Source: CAWBRY01 sp963791295
Lineage (GTDB): Bacteria > Bacteroidota > Bacteroidia > Chitinophagales > Chitinophagaceae
Reading direction: 5' to 3'
Assembly (NCBI GenBank): GCA_963791295.1
Contig: CAWBRY010000005.1
Location: forward strand, 1 to 64,000
Length of the DNA: 64,000 bases
This document shows positions 18,755 through 28,040 of this stretch, one piece after another. The position numbers and the translations under genes are program-made. The notes under the pieces were generated by a model. That model ran no database searches and was not told where the DNA came from. It was given only the letters and a program-made list of their open reading frames with translations. The first letter of the stretch is position 1; each line of letters begins with the position of its first letter.

Positions 18755-19621
18755 ATGAATCAACCATCTATTCAGCTCATTGAGTGCCCGCGGGATGCGA
18801 TGCAGGGATGGAAGGGTTTTATTCCAACCTCTAAAAAAATCGAATATATCAATGCCCTGTTGAAGGTGGGTTTCGATACCATCGATTTCGGAAGCTTCGT
18901 TTCTCCGCGCGCTGTGCCGCAAATGGCCGATACCGTGGAAGTTGTAAGAAATATCCAACTCCCGGGTGAAAGTTCAAGAACTAAATTATTGGCGATTGTT
19001 GCTAATACCCGGGGTGCCCAGGAAGCGAGCGCATTTGAACAAATTAGTTACCTGGGTTTTCCGTTTTCTGTATCGGAAACTTTCCAACTACGAAATACAA
19101 ATTCTTCTATTCAGGAATCCATGCGTAGGGTAGAAGAAATCCAGGATATATGTATTCAAAGCGGTAAGCAACTGGTCATATACATATCAATGGGTTTCGG
19201 AAACCCTTATGCCGATGCGTATTCTGAAGAGATAGTTTTTGAATGGGTAAATAAATTGGTAGCATTAGATATTAATATCATTTCCCTGGCAGATACGGTT
19301 GGGTTAGCCACTCCCGAGCAAGTTTACGGAATGACAGAATATCTGGTGGATTCACTCCCCTCAGTTTCCATCGGGGTGCATCTTCATTCCACACCGGACA
19401 ACTGGGTGGAAAAACTGGAAGCGGCTGTTAAAGCCGGTTGCTTGCGGTATGATGGTGCATTGAAAGGCATTGGCGGATGCCCAATGGCTGGCGACGACCT
19501 GGTTGGAAATATGAACAGCGAAATGATGATCGGGTATTTTGAGGAAAAAGGTTTTAGGTTGGGACTGAACCAGGATGCGCTTGCAGAAAGCCTGCGGATC
19601 GCGGGAGAAATATTTGTTTGA
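18755..19621 (+). CDS. Hydroxymethylglutaryl-CoA lyase-like protein
   Basis: 288 residues, HMGL-like TIM-barrel of the DRE-TIM family. It has the N-terminal ECPRDAMQGW (Arg-Asp pair binding metal and acyl substrate), SLADTVGLATPEQVY, a VHLHSTPDNW metal-His motif, and the lyase signature with catalytic Cys in KGIGGCPMAGDDLVGN. HMG-CoA lyase cleaves HMG-CoA to acetyl-CoA and acetoacetate at the end of leucine degradation. No other leucine catabolism gene is adjacent, so a related acyl-CoA lyase remains possible. The GSCFA gene follows after 9 bp, suggesting an operon. Confidence 0.85.
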   Translation: MNQPSIQLIECPRDAMQGWKGFIPTSKKIEYINALLKVGFDTIDFGSFVSPRAVPQMADTVEVVRNIQLPGESSRTKLLAIVANTRGAQEASAFEQISYLGFPFSVSETFQLRNTNSSIQESMRRVEEIQDICIQSGKQLVIYISMGFGNPYADAYSEEIVFEWVNKLVALDINIISLADTVGLATPEQVYGMTEYLVDSLPSVSIGVHLHSTPDNWVEKLEAAVKAGCLRYDGALKGIGGCPMAGDDLVGNMNSEMMIGYFEEKGFRLGLNQDALAESLRIAGEIFV

Positions 19622-19630
19622 CAAGTTAAA

Positions 19631-20614
19631 ATGGAATTTCAGGTACCAATAAGAATAGAACCGCTGCCGAAGCGGATCAGCTATCAGGATCGAATCCTGC
19701 TGACGGGCTCCTGTTTTACTGAACATATAGGAGATCGCCTGGCAGAATTAAAGTACCACGTTTTACAGAATCCGAACGGTATCTTGTTTGACCCATATAG
19801 CGTGTCAGATAGTCTGATTTCGTATGTGCAAGACCGTCAGTACGGCTTAGATGATCTATTTTATCTGAATGAGACCTGGCAAAGTTGGCATCACCATTCC
19901 CGATTTTCGTCGATGGAGCCGTCCGATTGCCTGTCCCTGATCAATCAATCTCAACATAAAGCGCACGAATTTCTTAAAAATGCGCATTGGCTGATCATCA
20001 CCCTGGGATCTTCTTTTTCTTACAGGATAAATCCGGGAACCGCAAATGAGGTGCCTGTCGCTAACTGTCACAGGGCACCTTCTCAATTATTCAGGAAACA
20101 TTTGATGTCCATAGACGAAACCACCCATGTTCTGAAGAATGCTATTGAACAATTGTTGCAGTTCAACCCTGCTCTGAATTTCATTTTCACAGTCAGTCCG
20201 GTGCGTCATCTCCGGGATGGAGTAGTCGAAAATAACCGAAGCAAGGCCAGGCTGATCGAAACTGTTCACCAATTAACCAGCCAATTTGCAACGGCTCACT
20301 ACTTCCCCGCTTACGAATTGGTAGTTGACGTGCTTCGGGATTACCGGTTCTATGATATCGATCTCGTTCATCCTAACTATATGGCTACCGAATATGTAAT
20401 GACGAAATTCATTGAAACATGTGTAGATCAGGAATCGCAAAAGTTGATGGAAGAGATAGAGAAAATTGTGATGGCCCGCAAACACAGGGCATTTAGGCCT
20501 AATACAAATGCACATCGGCAGTTTTTGAAAACGCATCTTGAAAGGACCGCCGATCTGAAGAAGAAATATCCATTTCTTCAGTTGGATGAAGAACTGAATT
20601 ATTTTCAGCAGTGA
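19631..20614 (+). CDS. GSCFA domain-containing protein
   Basis: 327 residues named for the GSCF[AT] motif, present here as LLTGSCFTEHIGDRL at about residues 24-38. Further conserved blocks are QNPNGILFDPYS, LIITLGSSFSYR, FTVSPVRHLRDG and DLVHPNYMATEYV, which resemble the Ser, Gly, Asn and Asp-x-x-His blocks of SGNH hydrolases; esterase-type chemistry is therefore possible but unproven. No signal peptide. Probably cotranscribed with the upstream lyase-like gene. Confidence 0.85.
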   Translation: MEFQVPIRIEPLPKRISYQDRILLTGSCFTEHIGDRLAELKYHVLQNPNGILFDPYSVSDSLISYVQDRQYGLDDLFYLNETWQSWHHHSRFSSMEPSDCLSLINQSQHKAHEFLKNAHWLIITLGSSFSYRINPGTANEVPVANCHRAPSQLFRKHLMSIDETTHVLKNAIEQLLQFNPALNFIFTVSPVRHLRDGVVENNRSKARLIETVHQLTSQFATAHYFPAYELVVDVLRDYRFYDIDLVHPNYMATEYVMTKFIETCVDQESQKLMEEIEKIVMARKHRAFRPNTNAHRQFLKTHLERTADLKKKYPFLQLDEELNYFQQ

Positions 20615-20707
20615 CACTTTAATGCCGGGGCTATTAATACAAACAAATAAATATCTTCACCCCGGAAAAATTTATTTATCGCAACAATTAATCAATCCAA
20701 TTTTGAA

Positions 20708-21910
20708 ATGCAGCCTGACCTGGCCTTAGAATTTCAGCGTCGATTTCACAAACAGGCAGAACATTTTTTCTTCTGTCCCGGGCGTCTCAACCTGATTGGC
20801 GAACATCTTGATTATAACGGCGGAAAAGTAATGCCCTGCGCTATCACATTAGGCACCTTTCTGGCGGTCTCCAGAAATACGGATAAGCTCTTTCGTTTTC
20901 AATCTTTGAACTATCCGGAGCAAGCAGAGCTTCATTTACAACTTTCATATTCTAAGTCCGGGAAGGAATGGTTTAATTATCCGCTCGGAGTCATCCATCA
21001 GTTCTTCGAAGATGGATTTACACTCTCCGGCCTGGATATGCTTTTCTATGGCGACCTGCCGATTGGAGCGGGTTTATCGTCCTCGGCATCCATTGAAGTG
21101 CTGACCGCCTTCGCATTGAATGAAATATTCTTATTAAATGTCGCAAGGAAAGATCTTGCGCTGACAGCCCAGAAAGTCGAAAATGAATTCATTGGCGTCA
21201 ATTGCGGTATCATGGATCAGTTTGCCGTAGCCCTGGGGAAAAAGGATAAGGCAATCTGGCTGGATTGCGACAACCTGAACTATGAATACCTTCCGTTTGA
21301 AACCGGTAATTATGTCCTGGTGATCCTGAACAGTAATAAAAGCAGAAGTCTTGCCGACTCCAAATACAATCAGCGGTTTGCCGAATGTGGAGCAGCGTTG
21401 AAACTGCTAAAGGCAAAGTTGGATCGATCGGACAAGCAGCAAAGAATCGAAAATCTCTGCGACATGGACATGGCTTTATTCGAAGCTAATCGTGATGCTA
21501 TCGAAGATCCTGTATTGGAAAAAAGAGCGCGTCATGTGATTAGTGAAAATGAAAGAGTAAGAGATGCGGCGAGTGCGTTAATGAATAACGACCTTAAGGT
21601 CTTTGGTCAGTTGATGTTTGAATCGCACCGATCGTTGAAACAGTTGTATGAAGTCTCCGGACTTGAGTTAGATACCCTCGTCGAATTTTGCGAAAATTAT
21701 GAAGCGTGTATAGGAGCCCGGATGACCGGCGCAGGATTCGGCGGTTGTGCCATTGCCCTGGTTGAAAAAGAAAGCCTGAGTGACTTTTCTGAAAAGCTCA
21801 TCCCCTGGTACAAAGAACGCGTTGGTTATCAGCCAACACTTTTTGTTTCGGGAACTGGCGACGGTGTGCGCATGGAAACCAGGATGAATGAAAGAAAAAT
21901 CAGGCAATGA
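20708..21910 (+). CDS. galK: Galactokinase
   Basis: 400 residues, GHMP kinase phosphorylating galactose at C1 (Leloir pathway). Signature FFCPGRLNLIGEHLDYNGG (galactokinase motif), ATP loop PIGAGLSSSASIEV, catalytic Asp in NCGIMDQFAVALG, and C-terminal MTGAGFGGCAIALV. Its 3' end overlaps by 11 bp the convergent APH-fold kinase gene, another predicted sugar kinase. No galT, galE or galM is in the window. Confidence 0.95.
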   Translation: MQPDLALEFQRRFHKQAEHFFFCPGRLNLIGEHLDYNGGKVMPCAITLGTFLAVSRNTDKLFRFQSLNYPEQAELHLQLSYSKSGKEWFNYPLGVIHQFFEDGFTLSGLDMLFYGDLPIGAGLSSSASIEVLTAFALNEIFLLNVARKDLALTAQKVENEFIGVNCGIMDQFAVALGKKDKAIWLDCDNLNYEYLPFETGNYVLVILNSNKSRSLADSKYNQRFAECGAALKLLKAKLDRSDKQQRIENLCDMDMALFEANRDAIEDPVLEKRARHVISENERVRDAASALMNNDLKVFGQLMFESHRSLKQLYEVSGLELDTLVEFCENYEACIGARMTGAGFGGCAIALVEKESLSDFSEKLIPWYKERVGYQPTLFVSGTGDGVRMETRMNERKIRQ

Positions 21911-23015
21911 ATTGGTATTCCACTTTCAGGAGTTCTTCCAATCGCTTTAATAAAGTAAACTGGTTATTTGCCCGGTCAATATTCTGCTCAGGATATTTAG
22001 CGCGATAATAAACGTCTCCATTTAGATAGTCAGTCAAAAAACGCAAAGCCTGCATATAGATGATCAGCAACCCCGAATAATGAATATACTTTTTCTCTGA
22101 AGCAGTCAGTTGCCCTTTCATCACTTCCACATAACCTTCAAGAATGGCAGCATAGAACTCCTTACGAATGGATATGTTTTCGAGGTCTGTGCTATTCTCA
22201 TCCTCGCTGCAGGCCATTGAGCGGATCATATCACCCAGATCAGAAAAATAGTGCCCCGGCATGGCGGTGTCAAAATCCACCGGGCATATCACCTTACCTA
22301 TTTCTTCGTCAAAAAGAACATTGCTGATTTTCGCGTCATGATGCATTACCCTGCGTGGGAACTCTTCCGATTCGGTAAGGACTTCATAAAAATTAACATA
22401 GTGTTCCCTGTTTTTTAGTTCATCGATAAGCGCGGAAGACCTAAGGAGGCGGCCATAGTTCCTGGTATGCAGGGATTTTTGAAACTGCTTGAAACGAAAT
22501 GAAAGGTTATGAAAGTTGGGAATGGTCTCCTGCAACGTTGAAATATCAAAGCCTTTGAAACTGGCTGTAAAACCAGCAAAGGTCCTGGCTACAGCCTTTG
22601 CCTGGCTACTGTTTTCGGGAATGGCATAAGTCTGGGCTCCTGTAATGAATTCAAAGACCCTCCAACAATGCTGGTGACTGTCATAGAATAAATTCGAATC
22701 GCCCGCAAAATACTTTGGCTGAGGCATAGTGAATGGAATGCTTTCGGATCTTATATATTTCCATAGTTTCTCATAGTTATTTTGAAGCATGGCAGGTTTT
22801 GTGAACACGGACTGGTTGATCTGCTGCAATAGAAAAGATTTACCGGTGACCTTGCTGGTTACTTTATATGAATGGTTGATCAAGCCCTCCCCAATCAATT
22901 CGACAGTGAATTCATGAAAAGGATTTGCAAATGCATCAAGGGCTTCCTGGTAGAGTAGGGGCTTCACGTTATAAGTTGTAAGTAATGAGTTAAGCTTAAT
23001 GTATCCGATCTCCAC
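21900..23015 (-). CDS. APH-fold phosphotransferase, possibly a sugar or amino-sugar kinase
   Basis: 371 residues from ATG 23015, or 355 from GTG 22967; the shorter form avoids a 20-bp overlap with miaE. It has the choline/aminoglycoside kinase fold: GEGLINHSYKVTSK and FLLQQIN (nucleotide loop and Lys region), catalytic MHHDAKISNVLFDEE, and metal Asp in CPVDFDTAMPGHYFSDLGDMIRS. Bacteroidota homologues next to sugar genes resemble N-acetylhexosamine 1-kinase. Convergence with galK supports a sugar substrate, but that is inference. It should not be read as an aminoglycoside-resistance gene. Confidence 0.75.
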   Translation of the reverse strand: MEIGYIKLNSLLTTYNVKPLLYQEALDAFANPFHEFTVELIGEGLINHSYKVTSKVTGKSFLLQQINQSVFTKPAMLQNNYEKLWKYIRSESIPFTMPQPKYFAGDSNLFYDSHQHCWRVFEFITGAQTYAIPENSSQAKAVARTFAGFTASFKGFDISTLQETIPNFHNLSFRFKQFQKSLHTRNYGRLLRSSALIDELKNREHYVNFYEVLTESEEFPRRVMHHDAKISNVLFDEEIGKVICPVDFDTAMPGHYFSDLGDMIRSMACSEDENSTDLENISIRKEFYAAILEGYVEVMKGQLTASEKKYIHYSGLLIIYMQALRFLTDYLNGDVYYRAKYPEQNIDRANNQFTLLKRLEELLKVEYQFIA

Positions 23016-23598
23016 GCACCGCCAGTGATTTCATCAATTCAGCTTCAAAGGTTAACCATTGAGACCAGCGGGTTCTTACCTTTTCTTTGTCAATATATGT
23101 TTCGGCCAATTCTATGAACAAAGTATAATGACCCGCCTCGCTTTCCATAAAACGCCGGTAGAAATTACGCAGGTACTCATCGTTGAGACCTTCGCTGAGT
23201 CGCTTGAAGCGTTCGCAACTTCTCGCTTCGATCAATGCCATGGTCAATAATTTGTCCAAAAGATTATCTTCAAAGCTGCCACCCTTAACCTGGAAACCAA
23301 GCAGGGCATTTACATATTCGTCTTTTCGCTGCTTGCCAAGTTTTAGATTTCGTTTTCGCAACTCAGCCAGTACAGAACGGAAATGTGACCATTCTTCCAT
23401 GACCACGGGGGTAAGTTCATTCACCAATTTGTCCTTGTCACTATAGCGCTGAATCAAAGAAATGCACGAACTGGCAGCTTTTTGTTCGCACCATGCATGA
23501 TCGGTAAGAATTTCTTCCAGTGACATTTCGGCGAGATCAACCCACCGGGGGTCGGTAGGGAGGCGGAGTCCAAGTATATTTTTAACTTCGCTGATCAT
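22996..23598 (-). CDS. miaE: tRNA-(ms2io6A)-hydroxylase
   Basis: 200 residues, ferritin-like diiron monooxygenase that hydroxylates the isopentenyl group of ms2i6A37 in tRNA. The four-helix bundle shows the metal ligands: Glu in DHAWCEQKAA, E-x-x-H in VVMEEWSHFRSVL, Glu in ALIEARSCERF, and E-x-x-H in ESEAGHYTLFIELA. Length and order match MiaE. The matching MiaA/MiaB genes are not in the window. It is the first gene of a - strand pair with the APH-fold kinase. Confidence 0.9.
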   Translation of the reverse strand: MISEVKNILGLRLPTDPRWVDLAEMSLEEILTDHAWCEQKAASSCISLIQRYSDKDKLVNELTPVVMEEWSHFRSVLAELRKRNLKLGKQRKDEYVNALLGFQVKGGSFEDNLLDKLLTMALIEARSCERFKRLSEGLNDEYLRNFYRRFMESEAGHYTLFIELAETYIDKEKVRTRWSQWLTFEAELMKSLAVRGDRIH

Positions 23599-23659
23599 GC
23601 AGCGAAGTTATAGGATCGAAATCAATAGATAACTTCTTGAAAAATAGCCGAATAAACCT

Positions 23660-23690
23660 TTTGTTATTCACCGGGACTGGCTTACCTTTG
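23660..23690 (+). promoter_or_regulatory. rpsO promoter
   Basis: TTTG at 23660-23663, a 19-bp spacer, and TACCTTTG at 23683-23690: a full match to the Bacteroidota sigma-A consensus and the best promoter in the window. The predicted leader is about 45 nt before ATG 23741. Confidence 0.75.
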
Positions 23691-23740
23691 CCGCCAAATA
23701 ATCGGATGACAAATCGGATGAAATTATTAAAATTTAAAAG

Positions 23741-24010
23741 ATGCCATTAACAAAAGAGAAAAAAGCAGAGGTCATCGTTTCCTTTGCTGGTAAAGAATCC
23801 AATACCGGATCCATTGAAGGCCAGATCGCCCTGCTTACAGAACGGATCAGCCAGATCAGCAATCATTTGCAACAAAACAAGAAAGATTTTTCCACTCACC
23901 GCGGGCTCATGCAATTGGTAGGTAAGCGCAAGCGTTTGTTGAATTATTTGCAAAAGCACAACCTGACAGGTTACCGCCAGTTGATCGAGAGACTTGGATT
24001 AAGAAAATAA
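23741..24010 (+). CDS. rpsO: 30S ribosomal protein S15
   Basis: 89 residues, primary 16S rRNA-binding protein of the small subunit. The conserved GSIEGQIALLTERISQISNHLQQNKKDFSTHRGL and LVGKRKRLLNYLQ regions are clear (the first holds the rRNA-contacting H and R residues), ending LIERLGLRK. It lies directly upstream of pnp, the classical rpsO-pnp order seen in many bacteria. There is no SD before the ATG, as expected for the phylum. Confidence 0.97.
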   Translation: MPLTKEKKAEVIVSFAGKESNTGSIEGQIALLTERISQISNHLQQNKKDFSTHRGLMQLVGKRKRLLNYLQKHNLTGYRQLIERLGLRK

Positions 24011-24168
24011 GGCCTTTCTTCCGGACCTCAACAATTGGGATTGCCATGGGCTTTAATTCCCGAATGCTGGTCCATCTTCCTATCTGCGTTTGCAATAATT
24101 GACTATGATTCTTCGATTTTATTTTATACCTGCTTTAACTCACACTCAAGCAAATAAATTTTCAATAC

Positions 24169-26349
24169 ATGTTGACACAACCCATTCAATCTAAATTCAA
24201 TATTGGCGAAGGCCGTGAAGTAATCCTCGAGACTGGCAGGCTCGCCAGGCAGGCCGATGGTTCAGTGACCATTCGTGAAGGTAACTGTATCATACTGGCT
24301 ACCGTTGTTGCCACCCGGCAACCGAAAGCTGGACAAAGCTTTTTTCCACTATCCGTAGATTACCAGGAGAAATTTGCGTCCGCAGGCCGTATACCCGGAT
24401 CGTTTTTTAAGCGGGAGGCGCGGCTGAATGATTATGAAATTCTCACGTCGCGTTTGATCGACCGTGCTTTGCGTCCTTTATTTCCTGACGACTATTTATG
24501 CGAAGTACAGGTGTTGGTGACGTTGATATCTAGCGACATGGAAATCATGCCGGACGCAATGGCTTGCCTTGCTGCGTCTGCTGCCTTGGCGGTTTCGGAT
24601 ATCCCCATCCAGGAGATCATCTCAGAAGTGAGAGTGGCTCGTGTTGATGGAAAATTTTTGATCAATCCACGAAGAAGCGAATTGGCAACTGCAGATATCA
24701 ACCTGATCATAGCAGCTACTGAAAAAAATATTATGATGGTGGAAGGCGAGGCGAAGGAATGCTCTGAAGAAGATTTAGTTCAGGCTATTGAATTCGCTCA
24801 TGACGCGATCCGCGTGCAGGTCAAAGCGCAGGAAGAACTTAGGAGATTAAAGGGAGTGACTAACAAAAGAGAATATGAGAAACCTGTCCAAAATGAAGAA
24901 GTCAGGCAAAAGGTCGATGCATTTGCGAAAGATAAGGTCTATCAAATTGCAAAATCGGCATTGAGCAAACATGCCCGCTCAGATAAATTTGAAGATCTAT
25001 TGAATGAGTTGCTCGAAAATCTAAAAACAGATTACAAATCTCCGGAAGAAGATAAATTGCCTCAGGACATTGAAGCCTTTGCAAAAAATTACTTCCATGA
25101 TCTTCAATACGACGTCATTCGGGATATGATATTAAATGAGAGAGTGCGTTTGGATGGTCGAACGCTAGACCAGGTGAGAGAACTGAACATGGAAGTGGAC
25201 GTTCTGCCTTCACCCCACGGAGCTGCCCTCTTTACAAGAGGTGAGACTCAATCGCTTACGACCGTTACTTTAGGAACTCCATTAGACTCTACACTGATCG
25301 AAAGCGCTGCTGTCTCTGACTACTCCAAATTTTTCCTGCACTATAATTTTCCTCCTTTTTCTACCGGCGAGGTAAAGATGATGAGGGGAGTAGGACGGCG
25401 GGAAGTAGGTCATGGTAATCTCGCAATGCGTTCCCTAAGGCAAATGATGCCGGGCGGTGATTTCCCCTACACGGTAAGAGTTGTTAGCGATATCCTTGAA
25501 TCGAATGGTTCGTCCTCAATGGCTACCGTTTGCGCAGGATCCCTGGCATTGATGGATGCAGGTGTTGCTATTCCGAAGCACGTATCAGGAGTCGCAATGG
25601 GATTAATAAGTAAGGACGGAAAATTTGCGGTGCTCACCGATATCTTAGGTGACGAAGATCATCTGGGGGACATGGATTTTAAGATTACAGGAACAAGAGA
25701 AGGCATTTGCGGTGTGCAGATGGATATCAAAGTCGATGGGCTGAGTATGGAAGTCATGAGACAGGCCCTGGCGCAAGCAAATAAAGGGAGGCTTCAAATA
25801 CTGGATGCTATGTATCAAACTATAGGTGCGGCAAGAAATGATGTGAAACCACATGCACCGAGGATGGTGAAATTGTTTATAGATAAAGAATTCATCGGAG
25901 CCGTTATTGGACCGGGTGGTAAGGTGATACAGGAAATCCAGAGGGAAACCGGTACGACTATCAACCTGGAAGAAAAGAATGGCAGGGGCGAGATCAGCAT
26001 ATTTAGCAGCAGCAAGGACGGTGTTGAAAAGGCGGTATCCTGGATCAATGGAATCGTTGCCGTACCTCAGGTGGGAGATGTATACGAAGCAACAGTTAAG
26101 TCAATCATGCCATTTGGGGCTTTTGTCGAATTCCTTCCTGGAAAACAGGGCCTGGTACATATTAGCGAGGTTAGCTGGAAGCGATTGGAGACATTAGAAG
26201 GTATTGTCAATGAAGGCGACATCATGAAAGTGAAATTGATAGGTACTGATCCTAAGTCCGGTAAATTTAAATTATCAAGAAAAATATTGCTCCCCAAGCC
26301 GGAGCAAGGTCCCAGGGAAAGGCAAACTCCGCCACCGGGACACAATTAA
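24169..26349 (+). CDS. pnp: Polyribonucleotide nucleotidyltransferase (PNPase)
   Basis: 726 residues, 3'-5' phosphorolytic exoribonuclease and degradosome component. Domain order: first RNase PH core (about 12-150), helical linker, second RNase PH core (about 330-545; FTRGETQSLTTVTLG, HYNFPPFSTGEVKMMRGVGRREVGHG in part, DILESNGSSSMATVCAGSLALMDAG), KH domain (FIGAVIGPGGKVIQEI), and S1 domain (YEATVKSIMPFGAFVEFLPGKQGLVHISE). All catalytic blocks are intact. The 158-bp gap after rpsO shows no clear terminator, so readthrough is possible. Confidence 0.97.
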   Translation: MLTQPIQSKFNIGEGREVILETGRLARQADGSVTIREGNCIILATVVATRQPKAGQSFFPLSVDYQEKFASAGRIPGSFFKREARLNDYEILTSRLIDRALRPLFPDDYLCEVQVLVTLISSDMEIMPDAMACLAASAALAVSDIPIQEIISEVRVARVDGKFLINPRRSELATADINLIIAATEKNIMMVEGEAKECSEEDLVQAIEFAHDAIRVQVKAQEELRRLKGVTNKREYEKPVQNEEVRQKVDAFAKDKVYQIAKSALSKHARSDKFEDLLNELLENLKTDYKSPEEDKLPQDIEAFAKNYFHDLQYDVIRDMILNERVRLDGRTLDQVRELNMEVDVLPSPHGAALFTRGETQSLTTVTLGTPLDSTLIESAAVSDYSKFFLHYNFPPFSTGEVKMMRGVGRREVGHGNLAMRSLRQMMPGGDFPYTVRVVSDILESNGSSSMATVCAGSLALMDAGVAIPKHVSGVAMGLISKDGKFAVLTDILGDEDHLGDMDFKITGTREGICGVQMDIKVDGLSMEVMRQALAQANKGRLQILDAMYQTIGAARNDVKPHAPRMVKLFIDKEFIGAVIGPGGKVIQEIQRETGTTINLEEKNGRGEISIFSSSKDGVEKAVSWINGIVAVPQVGDVYEATVKSIMPFGAFVEFLPGKQGLVHISEVSWKRLETLEGIVNEGDIMKVKLIGTDPKSGKFKLSRKILLPKPEQGPRERQTPPPGHN

Positions 26350-26353
26350 TTTT

Positions 26354-27199
26354 TTGTCCTCAGTCACCAAATCATATGTCGAAATTGAATTTCTGAATAT
26401 TTCAGAAGAACAATCTGATTTGTTGGTTGCCATGTTAAGCCAGGAAGAATTTGAAGGATTTGAGGAAGGACAGAATTTTTTGAAGGCATATATTCGTTCT
26501 GATAGTCTTCCGGAAAAATTGATTGACGAGGTTTCTCACCAGGTAAATGTTAGTTACAGGAAAACTCTCATTAAAGAAACCAATTGGAACGATCTATGGG
26601 AATCAAATTTTTCTCCTGTCGCTGTTGACCATCCTGGTGGAAGGAAAAATTGGGTCGGCATTCGCGCAGACTTCCATTATCAGCTCCATAAAGTAGAGCA
26701 TGAAATTGTTATCAATCCAAAAATGAGTTTTGGAACCGGGCATCACGCAACTACCACGATGATGATTGAACATATGGGAGACATAGATTTTAGAAATAAG
26801 TCCGTATTGGACTTTGGCACCGGGACCGGTATTCTTGCCATCTTAGCGGAGAAACTGGGCGCTTTGCGAGTTATCGCAATAGATAATGACGAGCGATGTA
26901 TCGAAAATGCGGGTGAAAATCTGCAAAGCAATCAATGCCAGAAGATACAGGTGTTCAGATCCAATCGAGTATTAGAAAACGCCGTTTATGATATCATTCT
27001 CGCCAACATTGATAAACAGGTGATCCTCACCAATTTCGCATTATTCGTCAAGCATTTGTCTCCGCGCGGTATTCTTCTCTTAAGTGGCTTGCTAATAGAG
27101 GATGAAGCAGAAATTACAGCAGAAGCGCGTAGATTTTCGATAAAAGAAGGGAAAACAACGGCTAAAGATCAGTGGATCTGTATAAGGTATAATAATTAA
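26354..27199 (+). CDS. prmA: Ribosomal protein L11 methyltransferase
   Basis: 281 residues. PrmA trimethylates L11 using SAM. The N-terminal substrate-recognition domain (YVEIEFLNISEEQSDLLVAML) is followed by a linker, MSFGTGHHATTTMM, the SAM motif VLDFGTGTGILAILAEKLGA, VIAIDNDERC, and the catalytic NxxK-like ILANIDKQVI. No ATG or GTG is available: the only in-frame initiation codon after the pnp stop is TTG 26354, 4 bp past that stop, and it places YVEIEF at the family's usual distance. Coupling to pnp is likely. Confidence 0.93.
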   Translation: MSSVTKSYVEIEFLNISEEQSDLLVAMLSQEEFEGFEEGQNFLKAYIRSDSLPEKLIDEVSHQVNVSYRKTLIKETNWNDLWESNFSPVAVDHPGGRKNWVGIRADFHYQLHKVEHEIVINPKMSFGTGHHATTTMMIEHMGDIDFRNKSVLDFGTGTGILAILAEKLGALRVIAIDNDERCIENAGENLQSNQCQKIQVFRSNRVLENAVYDIILANIDKQVILTNFALFVKHLSPRGILLLSGLLIEDEAEITAEARRFSIKEGKTTAKDQWICIRYNN

Positions 27200-27249
27200 T
27201 ACTTCCTTAACGTTCCATTAAATTACGGTTACCTTCCCGGATTTTTCGC

Positions 27250-27257
27250 TATTTTTG
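27250..27257 (+). promoter_or_regulatory. -7 promoter box of plsY
   Basis: TATTTTTG fits TAnnTTTG and lies 24 bp before ATG 27282. No TTG is well placed upstream. It supports choosing ATG 27282 over TTG 27255, which overlaps the box. Confidence 0.4.
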
Positions 27258-27281
27258 TTGTCCAATTTTAACCAAAGTTCT

Positions 27282-27953
27282 ATGAACGAACTATTATTGA
27301 TAGTTCTCGCATATTTGATCGGCAGCATACCAACTTCGGTATGGGTAAGCCAATATTTTTTCGAAATCGACATACGCGATTACGGCAGTGGTAATGCCGG
27401 AGCGACGAATACATACCGCGTGCTGGGGCCAAAGTGGGGTACTCTTGTAATGATAGTGGACATGCTGAAAGGGATTATAGCGGTAAACCTCGCGCTGTTG
27501 CTCCCTTACCTGGTTGAGAACGACACCATGTTCCTGAATCTTCAAATCGGGTTGGGATTGGCCGCCGTGTTGGGGCATATTTTTCCTATTTGGGCAGATT
27601 TCAGAGGAGGCAAGGGCATCGCCACACTTTTTGGACTGGTGCTGGGAATTTCTCCCTGGACGGCACTGGGTTGTGTAGGAGTATTCCTGGTCGTGCTTTA
27701 TCTTACGCGCTTCGTTTCATTGAGCTCGATCATGGCAAGCATTGCGTTCCCTGTTTTTATCCTTTTGATCTTTAATGTAGGTAGCGATACCTATCGCATA
27801 TTTGCTATTGCAGTAGCACTGATGGTTTTATTGACTCACCAAAAAAATATCGGCCGCCTTCTCAATGGCAGTGAAAGTAAAGTGCCGATACTTAAGCATC
27901 GTGATCGCAGGCGTCAAAAAAGACGTGAAGCATCATCACGCCAGGATGTTTAA
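27282..27953 (+). CDS. plsY: Acyl-phosphate:glycerol-3-phosphate acyltransferase
   Basis: 223 residues from ATG 27282 (MNELLLIVLAYLIGSIPTSVW), inner-membrane protein with five hydrophobic segments. PlsY transfers the acyl chain from acyl-phosphate to glycerol 3-phosphate, the first step of phospholipid synthesis. The three PlsY signatures are present: GSIPTS, DYGSGNAGATNTYRVLG, and FRGGKGIATLFG followed by LLTHQKNIGRLL. The C-terminus is basic and cytoplasmic. A TTG 27255 start would add nine polar residues and is rejected. Confidence 0.95.
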   Translation: MNELLLIVLAYLIGSIPTSVWVSQYFFEIDIRDYGSGNAGATNTYRVLGPKWGTLVMIVDMLKGIIAVNLALLLPYLVENDTMFLNLQIGLGLAAVLGHIFPIWADFRGGKGIATLFGLVLGISPWTALGCVGVFLVVLYLTRFVSLSSIMASIAFPVFILLIFNVGSDTYRIFAIAVALMVLLTHQKNIGRLLNGSESKVPILKHRDRRRQKRREASSRQDV

Positions 27954-28040
27954 GCTCAAAATCGGTAACTTCGCTGTTTAGGTCACGCATTGAACCATGA
28001 CTTTGGTACAATGATTGATTTCTATTTCAAAACATTCAAT

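Noticed and set aside
21900..23015. Aminoglycoside-resistance gene
   Set aside because: APH-fold catalytic motif only; length, context next to galK and sequence fit a sugar-kinase-like housekeeping protein, not a resistance enzyme.
24011..24168. Terminator or structured leader between rpsO and pnp
   Set aside because: Only weak, imperfect inverted repeats are present (around 24036-24062) without a T-run.
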